Source: Hippasteria phrygiana (taxonomy: Eukaryota > Echinodermata > Asteroidea > Valvatida > Goniasteridae). From it: a stretch of DNA of 64,000 nucleotides. The translations under genes were made by a program, and so were the position numbers. Of this stretch, positions 1 to 10,431 are shown piece by piece. The notes under the pieces were generated by a model. It was not told the DNA's origin. It searched no databases and was given only the letters and a program-made list of their open reading frames with translations. Within the stretch, counting starts at the first letter, position 1. Each line of letters opens with the position of its first letter. Location: contig JAZGUH010000723.1 of assembly GCA_037893225.1 (NCBI GenBank), forward strand, positions 496,001 to 560,000, written 5' to 3'.

Positions 1-97
1 CTCAAAACTTTGAACAGGTCAGTGGAATGATGTTTCCTATAACATACTGACCCCAAATCCGCCAATTTCTGAAAATTGCAACAATGACTTTTACAAC

Positions 98-889
98 CCT
101 TTTCACACTTCTAAAATTTCAACCCGGTTCCAACCCGGGTAGCATGCTCTAGCCGGATCAAAATCAACCCTGGCAGGGACCAGGGTTGAAAATCTCAATC
201 CGGATTGAAATTGCATTTTTCAGCTTGAACCGTGTCGAAAACAATAGTGTGAACTGCCCCGAGTTGAGTTCACTTACCGCCGATCCGTGTTGAGTTGTGT
301 GGCGCGAAATTCTATGGAAATCTGACACGTACATGTATGTACGTACATTCGTGTACAGCACATGTACCTGTGCAGCGCACGCGCACACACGAGGTTCTTC
401 ACCAAACTTCAACAACTGTTCAACAATCGGCACGCACACGTATAATATTTCTCTTCACTTTCTGACGAAAATAGGTCCTAAGAAGTCCGACAATAAGGCT
501 GAAAGGCCAACATGAAGGGACGAAGAGGTAAAAGCTCTGTTAGAGATTTGGTCTGATGCTGAAATTCAGTCGCAGCTGGACGGCACCACACGAAATGTTG
601 GAAATGTGTCGCATACATCCGGCCGCTTGGCGCGTCGCAATGCATTGTGGGATCAAGAAAATCATCACAGCGCGCCGGTGCCGAATGCGATTTGTGTTGA
701 GAATTCGTAGTGTGAATACATACAGCCCTATCCGGATTGAACGTTACACGGTTCACGCAGCGGCCAGTTTGCGTAATGGACAGTGTGAACGTTGCGTCGT
801 TGCGATCCGTGTCGAAAACAACCCAGGCTGAATCGGGGCGGATCCGGGTTGGTTTCAACACGGTTCGAAGCGGAGATAGTGTGAAAAGG
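98..889. mobile_element. Inverted-repeat element, CCTTTTCACACT ends
   Basis: The left end reads CCTTTTCACACTTCT and the right end reads AGTGTGAAAAGG, in inverted orientation about 790 bp apart. Just inside both ends lie related CAACCCGGTTC / GAACCGTGTTG motifs. The interior is richer in CG dinucleotides than its surroundings and shows no coding potential. A shorter element with similar CCTTTTCACAC ends lies at 15346-15688. This looks like a non-autonomous DNA transposon; target-site duplication was not resolved and the superfamily is unknown. Confidence 0.55.
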
Positions 890-906
890 CCTCAACTCTC
901 ACAGTT

Positions 907-992
907 TGTGTGTGTTTCAACCTGTCACTTGATAGGTTTTGATATAATAGGGTAGTTGGCCCCAATTTGGCACCTTGAGAGGGAGGGTTAAT
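907..992. repeat. Dispersed repeat, copy 1
   Basis: This segment, starting near TGTGTGTTTCAACCTGTCAC and ending in GGGAGGGTTAA, recurs with few changes at 57186-57266 in intron 5. The shared part covers the CACTTGATAGGTTTTGATAT core and the GGGTAGTTGGC block. It does not code. It is probably a fragment of an interspersed element whose full limits cannot be seen. Confidence 0.7.
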
Positions 993-2066
993 GGCAGAAA
1001 AGAATGAAAAAAAAATTCAATAGCAGATTTGAAATAATGAGTGATTGCAGTTCTTTCAAATTGAGGAACTGTATGTAGCAGGACTAGATTCTATTTCTAT
1101 ATGAAAAATACATGTACCATGTACATGTACATGTACTTGGTTTTTAAATGAAATCTTGGGTTTATCAGATATTGATTTCCTCATCTATATGTAAATCACA
1201 TGGAAGTACTTCAACAACTTGCTGTACACTGGATTTAATTGCTGTTATAAATTCAAATCCCCATTATTAATTATGGACCTGGATTCTCAAAGCATTACAG
1301 CAAGTATTACGTAACACCTAATGTCCTTGCATGCTGGACTGTGTGCTATTCAATGTGATGGCCTTGTAAATTAGAAGCATGGTGGAGGTTTGTAATTTCC
1401 TGTGATAGGGGTAGAAGGACAAGGTACAATGTATGGGCAGTGCTAGACAGACATTGGAAAACAAAACTAATTGATTGGATTGTTGGTGAATCTGCCCTGC
1501 ATATTGGTCATTTGTCATCTTAGAGTTATATCCTGCTTTTGACAGGAGAGTAAGGAAAAATAGACACATTATGTCATTTTTATCTTAATCATTTGCATAC
1601 TGATATTCCTTGCTACAATCTGGGCCTTCAGTGCCATTTTACTCACTATTTTGGGAGGAGATAGAGATTTTATGAACTGATGTCAAAGATTAACACAAAC
1701 GCCCCAGGGTGCAATGCAAAATATATTAAAATTGATGGATTTAGCAGGGTTAGGGTTTAATTAATGTACAAAAATGAGGATTGTACATTTTTGCAAAAAC
1801 TGCATATATGTCCAGAATTATTTTTGCCCATCCCCGGGACAGATAGACAGGTGGGTAGATGTATGTTCAAACTGAATTGAGTCATGTGTGCATTCCTCAC
1901 AAGATCATCAGGTTGACATTTCCAGTTTCTGCTCCATGAGTTTCATAGAAAAGAGAATAACAGACAAATAACACCGACATGTACAAATTACAATGTATGT
2001 CATTGAAGAATTTGTGCACAAGGGTTTCTGACACTGATCTGATAGTAAAGAAACCATTAGCTTGTT

Positions 2067-2462
2067 AAGCCGTGTCCGCATTGGACTTTTTTTGGTAAAA
2101 CGTACGGAGACTGTTGTCAACTTTACCAAATTAAGTCCAGTGCAGACAGCCGGTAAACTTTCCAAATTGTCAAGTGTCGATCGACGGTTGTCCGTTTATC
2201 CCTCCACAGTGGGAACTTTTACAAGGGCCAACTGTGTAGCGGAAGAGTTACGTGGCAGTTTTACATCGCTGAAAAGTCCAGTGCGGACAGCCACTGTAAT
2301 GTAAAACGTGCATTTTGATCATGTGCTTTCCGTGTTTGCTGCAAAGTTTATGTGGCCAAGGACTTTCCGCGAGGCGTGTGCGGATAAGAATAACCAAAGT
2401 GGAATGTTAACAATCTCGCACGGTAACTTTTGACAATAGTCAGTCCAATGCGAACGCGGCTC
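2067..2462 (+). mobile_element. GTCCGCACTGGAC-type MITE, family B, copy 1
   Basis: The left end reads AAGCCGTGTCCGCATTGGAC and the right end GTCCAATGCGAACGCGGCT, an imperfect inverted pair about 396 bp apart. The interior repeats the terminal motif as AAGTCCAGTGCAGACAGC and AAGTCCAGTGCGGACAGC. A related, longer copy is at 53269-53756. There is no coding potential. TA dinucleotides flank related family A copies, pointing to a TA-targeting transposase supplied from elsewhere. Confidence 0.75.
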
Positions 2463-2901
2463 AAGTCATTAAGAATTAGAATTTGAACCATGGGCATTCT
2501 TCCTTGTAAAAAACAGTGGGTCATAATCGTCATCTTCATGTATGTATGCATGTGTGTGTACACCTTCATGTAATGTGATACTGGACAGCTTCAATTTGCA
2601 TATTATCCCACTAGTATCTACTCTGCTAGCACATGTAGTCTTGCACATTGAACAAGTACTTGTATGGTTTGTCTGTGGCTTATGTACACAGGAACAGAAA
2701 GCTACCAGAGCATACAATGAAATGCAAACACTGTACATGTAGGCACCTAACATTTTATGCAGCTACATGTATTTGCACTGCAGTTGGATTGGAAACCCTG
2801 ATAAAAAAACAAAAAGGCTGCCAAAATGTTCCTGGGAAAAAAAGGTACTCTCCTCTGAATTAACCGAACTCATTCCAGGTGTGCTGTTTTTTTTTTTACA
2901 G

Positions 2902-2940
2902 TAATCACGGCAGCGTAGCACTGTTAGGTCTCCACACACA
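2902..2940 (+). other. ADD1: 5' untranslated leader of adducin exon 1
   Basis: A run of about 13 T followed by ACAG ends at 2901 and is a good acceptor site. The first three bases after it (TAA at 2902-2904) are a stop codon in frame with the adducin ATG at 2941, with no other in-frame stop between. This fixes the ATG as the start of translation. The start context ACAATGG (A at -3, G at +4) is strong. It implies at least one upstream untranslated exon, not located here. Confidence 0.7.
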
Positions 2941-3147
2941 ATGGCGGACACGTTAGCCAACAATGTGGACGAGCGGGAAAAGCTGATTCCTAATATCGAC
3001 GATCCGGAGTTTCAGAAGGAACTGCAGCGGCCTGCCCACATCAAGGCGGATATGAGGGACATGGAGAGACAGCGGCGGGTCTCGCTGATCCTGAACAGCC
3101 AAGCTTTCCGGGAGGAGCTGGAGAGCATCATTGAGACACAGTTGAAG
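2941..3147 (+). CDS. ADD1: Adducin coding exon 1 (residues 1-69)
   Basis: It opens with MADTLANNVDEREKLIPN and continues with the adducin N-terminal block in which RQRRVSLILNSQAF and REELESIIETQLK match the conserved 'KKRVSMILQSP..F.EELE' region of vertebrate adducins. The exon is 207 bp and ends in phase 0 at AAG|GTAAGC. The segment precedes the aldolase-like core and is charged and helical in character. The start is supported by an in-frame stop 39 bp upstream. The next exon is 38 kb away. Confidence 0.95.
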
Positions 3148-3174
3148 GTAAGCACTGAGAGAGACTCTGTTATT

Positions 3175-3640
3175 CTAGGTTTGGGCGGTTCTGGGCAGGT
3201 ACCCGGTTCTGTCCGGTTGCAACATGAGAAGCAGATTTAAGGTACCAATCCCTTCAAGAACTGGGTACCTGGTATGCTCGGTTCCAGCTCTAAAGGAATC
3301 AATTTTAAGTGGTTCCAAGCCGGTTCCCTCATGAGAGCCGGTAATGCATTTTCAATCTCATCAAGAACTGGGTACCTGCTTTGTTTGGTTCTAGGTCTGA
3401 AAGAGTCAGTTCTGTCTCAAAAAGAATTGGTTCCAATTGGAAAACCATTCTCCTAAAGGAATCCGTTTCAATTGGTTCCCATCCGGTTCCATCATGAGAG
3501 CCGGAAGTGCAATTTTAAATTGGGTACCTGCTATGTTTAGTTCCGGGTCTGAAGGAATCAGTTCCGTCTCAAAAAGATCTGGTTCCATTTGGAATACCAT
3601 ACCTCTGTGCACTAACCCTAGAGCCGAGAACAGGCTCCAG
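3175..3640 (+). repeat. Imperfect tandem repeat just after exon 1
   Basis: A block with CTGGGTACCTG, GGTTCC, CTGAAGGAATCAGTT and CATGAGAGCCGG motifs is repeated about two and a half times (motif CTGGGTACCTG near 3262 and 3369, TTGGGTACCTG near 3520). The first unit begins within 40 bp of the exon 1 donor. Copies differ considerably, so it is old. It may be a decayed element or a minisatellite; it encodes nothing recognisable. Confidence 0.6.
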
Positions 3641-3854
3641 TTAGGAATTCAACCCCATGAAGGCTGGGTTCACTTACGGCAGCCAGTCAAAACTCAGAGG
3701 CAGCTTGTTGAGAGGACAAAGGCTTTGTGGTCACAAGGCTTGGGAGACCATTTGCCCACTCAAAGGAGCATAATCCTGCAACAGTGTTCGGAACTTCATG
3801 TTGAAGCACTTCTCTTTTGAAGGACAAAGATATTGAGAAATTGAGAGACCTCCA

Positions 3855-3935
3855 AATACTCTACAGTTAGTAGAGCACCATTATGCTGTTCTGTAGGTCT
3901 CTGGTTCAACTGCAGCTTTGTCAATTTTCTTTGTT
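3855..3935 (+). mobile_element. Degenerate tRNA-derived SINE fragment
   Basis: CTACAGTTAGTAGAGCACCA resembles the box A half and CTGGTTCAACTGC the box B half of a tRNA-like promoter, followed by TTTTCTTTGTTC. The same order of motifs occurs in better copies at 41743-41840 and in the split copy around 50080-50800. It is too diverged to be a tRNA gene. Confidence 0.45.
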
Positions 3936-4557
3936 CCCTGTACAAATGAAAGAAACAACCAAGTCAGTTTACCGTACGATTAATTTGAAAAATAACTTCT
4001 CTTTTAAAGGAAAAATGGACCTTCCTGCTTTCAGGGGTAGGCCGAGTCGTTTCACACTTCATCATTTTAAACCAGTCGGTTTTTCTTGCATGGGTGGTAT
4101 TCAGAGTTTTGCACCATTCACATTGGAAGCTTGTTTTCAGGGGGGGGGCATGATCACTGGTGATTTTTTTTTCTTGGATAAGGTAGAGCACTGCAACCAG
4201 GAGTGTGTTCCACTCGAGAACAACTGCAAAGTTCACACTACTCGCAGATAATTTTTAATTGGACTTCCTAAAACAATTGAAAAATTTGCAGCATATATCA
4301 TTGCTTTCATGAGTGGAATGCACTCCAGGCTAGCACCAGGTTGGAATTGATTTTTTTAATATTATATATTTTATTTGTTTTAATTTTTAATTTTTTTATT
4401 TTAGACATGGAGGCCTCTGACATTTTTCTTGGCTTGTGTCAAATCTAACCAGGTTCTTGGTGTCAACGGCCAATTAGGCAAAATAAACAACAAAACATGT
4501 TTAGCATCATGTCATTTCCAAAAAAAGAAGATCCTTTTTGTCTCCCTTCTTTTTTTT

Positions 4558-4582
4558 AGTGCCTGCCTGCCTGCCTGCCTGG
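4558..4582 (+). repeat. (CCTG)n microsatellite
   Basis: TGCCTGCCTGCC units run for about five repeats and end in CTGGCAG. Flanking sequence (AGTGCCTG...GGCAG...TTTTCC...ATGG) resembles a non-expanded stretch near 15140-15175, so this may be a slipped version of an interspersed sequence. Confidence 0.75.
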
Positions 4583-5789
4583 CAGTATTTTTCCAAGATG
4601 GATGCCCCAATTTAAAAAAAAAAAGGTTACCACCAACAATGGAGTCTGCCAAATCCATTTAAAATATGCAATACATAACTGGAAGGAATTGCCTCCATTT
4701 GCATGAGAAAAATGAAAAACAAAGCAAATATGAGGTCTCTTAAAAGGAAGTAGACAGGGACATGTGACATGTTTTTTGTTTGTTTTGTCTTTTTTTAAAC
4801 TTGGCCTGAGAATGCTTGTTTACAAAACAATCGTGCCCAAGACAGCTATCCTCTTAATTTTCACCCAATTTGAACGTCGTTGTATACTCGTGTTTACTCC
4901 AGGTTTAAATGTTATGAAATGAGTGTTAAAATGGTTGTGTAGATTCATGAGATCTAACATTGGTCTAACTCTGATATATATATTAGACTGTAAAATTGTC
5001 TGATGACTTCGCCAAGATAGATGTTGACAGAGGTTAATGCTGCGATATTGACAGGATGGAACTCTGTAGAATCAGCTGCCCTAAATTGAATCACAACCTA
5101 ATTTCCAATATGGTAAAAAACCTTGGACTGGATAGTCCAAATACATTTTCTAAACTGACCCAAGGACCAGCTTAGAGCAAGAGTATTGAGGGCCTGGGAA
5201 AATAACTGCAGTGAAAGCTTTCCATATATCAAGGACTTCATATATTATGTTGAAATGTTGGCCTTGCAGGTACATGTACTACACGTGTACACCTTGGTAG
5301 ACATATATTGTCAGCCTGTGTCCCAATGACTACATGTACATTGTACAGTTGTAATGATGCAGTGCATGCACCTGTACCCTTGAGAATGTCACACCCACAC
5401 TGACCCTATCAAGGCCATTGCGCAAGTGGAATTCCAGGGTATTTTTGAGCGGACTCATTTCTCTCTTCTTTTTTTTTGGGGGGCTAATCCTCCCACTTGT
5501 GATCCACCTCCAGGCAAGGTCAGGGATGATACGTACCTTGGCTCTTACCTGTACTTCTTTAGTACAGTGTTCTAGTTTTCACCAGTCTACAAAACCTACA
5601 AGGTGTTGATTCCACATGGCCAGTCAGGCACCAAATATTGTACTTTATTTTTTTTGGTCAGGCCCACGCTATTGTTGTAGGCCTGGATAAATATGATTTT
5701 TTTTTTAGTGAGAGGGAGATGGGATTATTTTATCATAGTGGTAGCCATCTGTGTGTTTGTTGCATTTCTGAGTTTTTTTTGCCCATTAC

Positions 5790-6202
5790 ACGCTATGCAT
5801 TTACGTGTAATGGCCCTTTCAACGTTGAGAGGGTAAACATTTTCGTCAAAATTCATTTTTTTTTTTTTGTCTTTAATGACATCTTAAACATCTAAAGTTT
5901 CAGGTTTGGTGCACAACAATGTTGATTTTAGTGAATAAAGTGAAAAAAATAACCCTTTTAGAGTGCATTGTTCCATTGCATTGTATTAGAACTAGCTATT
6001 TCAAAGCCTGTTTTTTCTGTTGTGCAATTTGAACTCCATAGAACTAATTAATATGCAAAAACGCGATATCTCCAGAACGGAAAGGGCTTTGGAGCTCTAT
6101 CATGTACCAAAATGAAAGCCTACATTGTGGGCTTTCCAAACATAAATAAAACAAATTTTTCATATGTTGCGACATAATATACATTTTCCGGAGCGGGTCA
6201 CA
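5790..6202 (-). mobile_element. TGTGACCCGCTC element, truncated copy
   Basis: On the reverse strand this matches the complete 452-bp copy at 35363-35814 almost along its whole length, including AACCCTTTTAGAGTGCATTG and ATGCAAAAACGCGATAT on this strand. Its right end keeps the terminus GGAGCGGGTCACA. The opposite end is lost about 35 bp short. No coding potential. Confidence 0.85.
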
Positions 6203-6970
6203 TATGTCGGTGTGTGTCAATGGTATTCATGTACACATTCCACGATGTAGCCTCGCCAACCCTTTGGATGCCTCAATTGTTTCAAACAGAGATGGCCCCT
6301 GACCTTTTTCACACGCTACAGGATTAATTAGGGCCCCATACTGTCTGTTGAGCTACAGGGCAGGATTGAGGTCCATGGTGCTGCATGGTCATTATACATG
6401 TACATTGTAGGCCCACTGTCCATAATGAGCAGTGCACCACAGAAATTGAGATGTGCCGCATATGTTGAAGCACTGGAGATGGCAGTGTGTATGCATGGTT
6501 GCATCTGCACAGATGAGTGCTTTTAGTTTATATTCATAAATTAAGCATGAGCACCTGCGCTTAAATTTCCCAGTAGCCCTACATGATGGAAACATCAAAT
6601 ACTTTGTCTTTCAAAGGTTCTTTCGTATACAGTTACAATAAGTCATCATCTCTGTGTATACATTGTAGTTCAACATGGCATGGATGGGTGAAAAATTGCT
6701 TCCACAATGTTACAAATGTACATTGTATAGGACTCGAAATATCCACTGGACCATTGAACGGAGTCCAGAGGTTTCAGTCGATGAACTCTTGGCCAAACTA
6801 GTCTAGTTGTCTGGTGATTTAATTTTTTATACATTGAATGAAATGATATCACTGAAGTACAATTTCTTCTAAATCTGGTGAATTGTACTTGCTAAATCCC
6901 GAAATTTTTTAGATTGACCATTTTTAGCTGTGAGGCAGATTTTAGATGGGTTCCTCACACCAATCTCCCC

Positions 6971-6999
6971 CAATACCCCCCCCCCCCCCAAAAAAAAAG
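6971..6999 (+). repeat. Poly-C followed by poly-A
   Basis: A C run of about 12 is followed directly by A8. It is one of many long G/C homopolymers in the window and belongs to no recognisable element. Confidence 0.8.
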
Positions 7000-7429
7000 A
7001 AGTTTAGCAAAGAAAAATTAACACAGCATTTCTGTCAGAAATCCATTTTGTATTCTTATATTTACCATTAGTCTTGCCAAATACCTTCTGATCTAGTCAT
7101 TTTTTTAAGCTACCAGCCCAGCTGTCCAATAGATTTTTTCCTGAATTTTAAGCCCTGAATGTGACTGAGCTAAGCCATTGTCCTCTACTAATATTTTTTC
7201 TGGGCCATCGCTCAAAGTTGACAACACAAATGACAACAGGAAAACCCTTTATATAAATATTACAACCTTACCCACAACGTGCAATTTATTATTCACAATA
7301 TGCAGTCATGGTTGAGAAATTCGCGTTGGTAGCAGACTCTGTTCTCCCTTTGACGGTGGTATAGATTTGAAGCGTTCTGGTAATGCTCAAGACTACGTGC
7401 CGCTGGTCACCTGCCTGTGTCAGGCTCCA

Positions 7430-7910
7430 GGGTGCACCACACTAATTCATGTCCGAATTTATGCGCCAGCTCATCAACATAAAATGTATACCCACAACTT
7501 TTTTTGAAAAAGGAGAGTTTGTGCCTCAAAAAATTGTGGGATTGTGTAAACATAGTCCAGCATCAACTCCCTGGTTTCTGGGCTTCCATCTGTGTGCAGA
7601 CTTGATAAAATTACTGTTGAAAAATGGGTCCTATTTGCCCGAGAAAGTGGAGGGATGCCATGTTAAAAATGGCTGTTGATCGGCTTGGGAAATAGGACTT
7701 TTTGGGAGGTGCGTTTGTTTTGTGTCAATAATTAAAAATGTAATTGGTTAACCCCCCCAAAATAGAAAAGAAATGGACAGACAAAAGATCAGACAATAAG
7801 TGGCATTTGTTTGTGTAGACCCCAGTGATGCTGGGGTACAGGTTATTGGGCCCTGAACTTTGTTGATTTTACACTGTTGTCAATGGAGCTGGAATTAGTG
7901 TGGTGCACCC
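7430..7910 (+). mobile_element. GGTGCACCACAC MITE, copy 1 (481 bp)
   Basis: The ends are GGGTGCACCACACTAATTC and its exact reverse complement GAATTAGTGTGGTGCACCC. An identical-length copy lies at 8868-9348 with different flanks, so both are transposition products rather than a tandem duplication. An open frame of 76 residues inside looks incidental and matches no family I know. No convincing target-site duplication is visible. Probably a non-autonomous DNA transposon. Confidence 0.9.
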
Positions 7911-8867
7911 TATATATCAAAATGGCGGCATCCATGTGCACATGTGGAGGGAATTTTAAAATGGCTTCTTTTGTTTACATGCAGTCGTAGCAGTGCTGTC
8001 GGGATAAAAACAAACTTCAGAGACAGTTTTCTCCATTACAATGACCCATTTAGAGACATTTAATTGGCAACATCAGGTAAACTCAATAATTAATAAGCAT
8101 ATATGCAGTTGTTTTTTAAAATCATGCACACGATTTTGCAGCGGTGTTGTTTTCTTTATGCGGAGCTGCCAAAAAGTGGGGGGATGGAGGGGGGGGCATG
8201 GGGGGAAGGGGAAACCCCCTCCCCCCCCCCCCCCCCCCCCCGTTCCGCCGACAGTAGTGGCAGGTTATGGCATGTCCATGATGTGTGTGAATCGCTTGGC
8301 CTGGAATGCCCTTTCCACACGCCCCACCCACGCCCCGCACACCCCCATCCCCCTTTCTAGAGGTGAAATAATATTTTGAAGTATAGTATAATGTAGTAAA
8401 ATGGCCTATGTATTTTCTACTCCCAATAAAGCAGCACAAAACTTAATATGAATGCATGGTTAGAAATGTTATGGGGAAAGCAAAACCCACGTACCCCGCC
8501 CGCCCCCCCCCCCCCCTTTCTCTTGTCAAGCTTCCCCATGGCCCATAGTATAATTGTCCCCCTCTTGTTAAATAAATGATTTGTAAAGCTGTGAGAATTC
8601 TTATCAAAAGTGAGACATCAAAATAGCTTTTTGAGGGAGAATTCGGATATAACTTCTAACTTGTCCACAGGGTGTACACATGATGCCATGCAGGTTTTTT
8701 TCTGTAATTGTTTAAAGTAGCATGAAAATGCTCAACCTTGTTTGACCTTGTTATAGACAAACGCAATAGAAATTTTCAATTTTTTTTTCAGATATCAGAT
8801 CAGTGACTGATTCTCTACATTTAAAGCATCATTTATTAACCAGAAAGAGAAATTGACTGCCCTTATA
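7911..8867. other. Spacer with G/C homopolymers
   Basis: Between the two 481-bp twin elements there is no gene. It contains an unusual GGGG-rich block and a C run of about 22 (8176-8241), and a second C-rich stretch near 8500-8517. The remainder is ordinary AT-rich sequence. Confidence 0.7.
8176..8241 (+). repeat. Purine tract and poly-C mirror/hairpin
   Basis: A G-rich tract with several runs of 4-8 G is followed by GGGGAAACCCCC and then a long C run. G4, triplex or hairpin structures are all possible from base composition. It codes for nothing credible; apparent Pro/Gly-rich frames are artefacts of the homopolymers. Confidence 0.8.
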
Positions 8868-9348
8868 GGGTGCACCACACTAATTCATGTCCGAATTTAT
8901 GCGCCAGCTCATCAACATAAAATGTATACCCACAACTTTTTTTGAAAAAGGAGAGTTTGTGCCTCAAAAAATTGTGGGATTGTGTAAACATAGTCCAGCA
9001 TCAACTCCCTGGTTTCTGGGCTTCCATCTGTGTGCAGACTTGATAAAATTACTGTTGAAAAATGGGTCCTATTTGCCCGAGAAAGTGGAGGAATGCCATG
9101 TTAAAAATGGCTGTTGATCGGCTTGGGAAATAGGACTTTTTGGGAGGTGCGTTTGTTTTGTGTCAATAATTAAAAATGTAATTGGTTAACCCCCCCAAAA
9201 TAGAAAAGAAATGGACAGACAAAAGATCAGACAATAAGTGGCATTTGTTTGTGTAGACCCCAGTGATGCTGGGGTACAGGTTATTGGGCCCTGAACTTTG
9301 TTGATTTTACACTGTTGTCAATGGAGCTGGAATTAGTGTGGTGCACCC
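8868..9348 (+). mobile_element. GGTGCACCACAC MITE, copy 2 (481 bp)
   Basis: Same ends and same length as the copy at 7430-7910. Reading the two side by side I see one substitution (GAGGGATGCC in copy 1, GAGGAATGCC here). Flanks differ on both sides. The near-identity implies very recent movement, gene conversion or an assembly effect. Confidence 0.9.
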
Positions 9349-9674
9349 CCCATGCGCTGTCCTCACATTTGACTCGGCAGCTGTGAAATTTGCAAGAGCC
9401 GACAGCCTCCTCTGCCCCAAAGAGAAAGAAAGGAATATATTCAAATTTGACCTTGTACTGATGTTTGGCAAATGAAGCAGATGTACATGTAGGACAGTGC
9501 ATCCAAACATGCAGTGAGAGAGGAGATTGAATGATGGAATTTCATTTGTATTGTTTTGTAATGTTCTGCATCAGTTTCAATAAATAAAGGCCACTCCAAA
9601 CATAAAAGGTACAGTGTTGGTTTTCAAGAGAATAGGAGACAATTTTTGAGGAAAAAAATAGTGTTCGAAATTGG

Positions 9675-9810
9675 GGAGTCGGGTTGGCCTAGTGATACTG
9701 TCCTCGCCTTCCACCACTGTGACCCGGGATCGAATCCCACCAGGGCCGACATGCGGATTGGATTTTTCAGTCCCTGCCTGATTCCTTGAGTTTTCCTGCC
9801 ACCCCAAAAC
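9675..9810 (+). mobile_element. tRNA-derived SINE
   Basis: GGTTGGCCTAGTGATAC resembles a tRNA box A region and GGGATCGAATCCC (9726-9738) is a good box B; the spacing of about 40 bp is right. The downstream CATGCGGATTGGATTTTTCAG and TCCCTGCCTGATTCC are a non-tRNA SINE body. The tRNA half cannot fold as an intact gene and no anticodon loop is convincing, so it is a retroposon, not a tRNA gene. Confidence 0.75.
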
Positions 9811-10024
9811 TGCAACATTTCTTTGTCTTCCTTATAGGTTTTTTTCAGGCTTTCAAGCTACAGTGTGTTTTGTGTTGTTTAGGAATCCTTACCAGAAAGA
9901 ATTTAAATGAAATAAATGAAAATGTACACGTTGGAAATCAAGGTATATGTATCCATATGAATGTTAAAACAACATGAAATTTCAAATCTGCTCTGTCAAA
10001 TGGGTACTGTTTTTATTCCTTTAA

Positions 10025-10431
10025 CCCCCAACCTTCCCAAATCCTCCAAAATCCTCTTTGCCAAATGGAGGAATTTTGAGGATTGAGGGTCTTTGGAAGT
10101 TGAAGCATTGGAGGATTTTGCAGGATTGAGGGCATACAGTGTGAGAGGATTTTGCCTCTGGAGGAAAATGGAGGATCCAGGTCATCAGGCCCAATCTGAT
10201 GCTGGTTGATTTCGGAGGATTGAGGTTACTAGGGTGTTTACGAAAACCCCTAGAGAATTTTGGAGGATTTATGCAATGGTCTGCATAAGAGGATTTTGGA
10301 GGATTCAAGCAACGGTCTGCATAAGAGGATTTTGTAGGATTCAGGTTACATATGCAGCTTTAACACTATGAAATCAGAAGATGTTGAAGGATTCAGGTTA
10401 CTTTGAGGAAAAATGATGGAGGGAGTTAGGG
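10025..10431 (+). mobile_element. TTAA-flanked GGAGGATT element, copy 1
   Basis: TTAA at 10021-10024 and 10432-10435 flanks ends CCCCCAACCTTCCC and GGAGTTAGGG. The interior is a loose tandem array of GGATTTTGGAGGATTCAGGT-like units. TTAA duplication and CCC/GGG ends are typical of piggyBac-type non-autonomous elements. Related copies occur at 22928, 24299, 39768, 40112, 56240 and 60828. Confidence 0.8.

Larger units (their letters stand above)
1..2901. other. Upstream non-coding region
   Basis: No open frame here resembles a protein. It holds an inverted-repeat element (98-889), a dispersed repeat (907-992), ACATGT strings near 1106-1138, and a small DNA element (2067-2462). The rest (1000-2060 and 2463-2880) shows nothing recognisable. 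A T-run followed by ACAG ends at 2901 and looks like a 3' splice site, so a promoter or untranslated first exon may lie here or further upstream. No TATA box or initiator could be called with confidence. Confidence 0.6.

Noticed and set aside
9675..9750. tRNA gene
   Set aside because: Box A- and box B-like motifs are present but no complete cloverleaf can be paired, and a SINE body follows. The same applies to 3855, 41743, 50079 and 51722.
10023..10431. Interstitial telomere repeat (TTAGGG)
   Set aside because: Only single TTAGGG units occur, always as the ends of a TTAA-flanked element, not in tandem.
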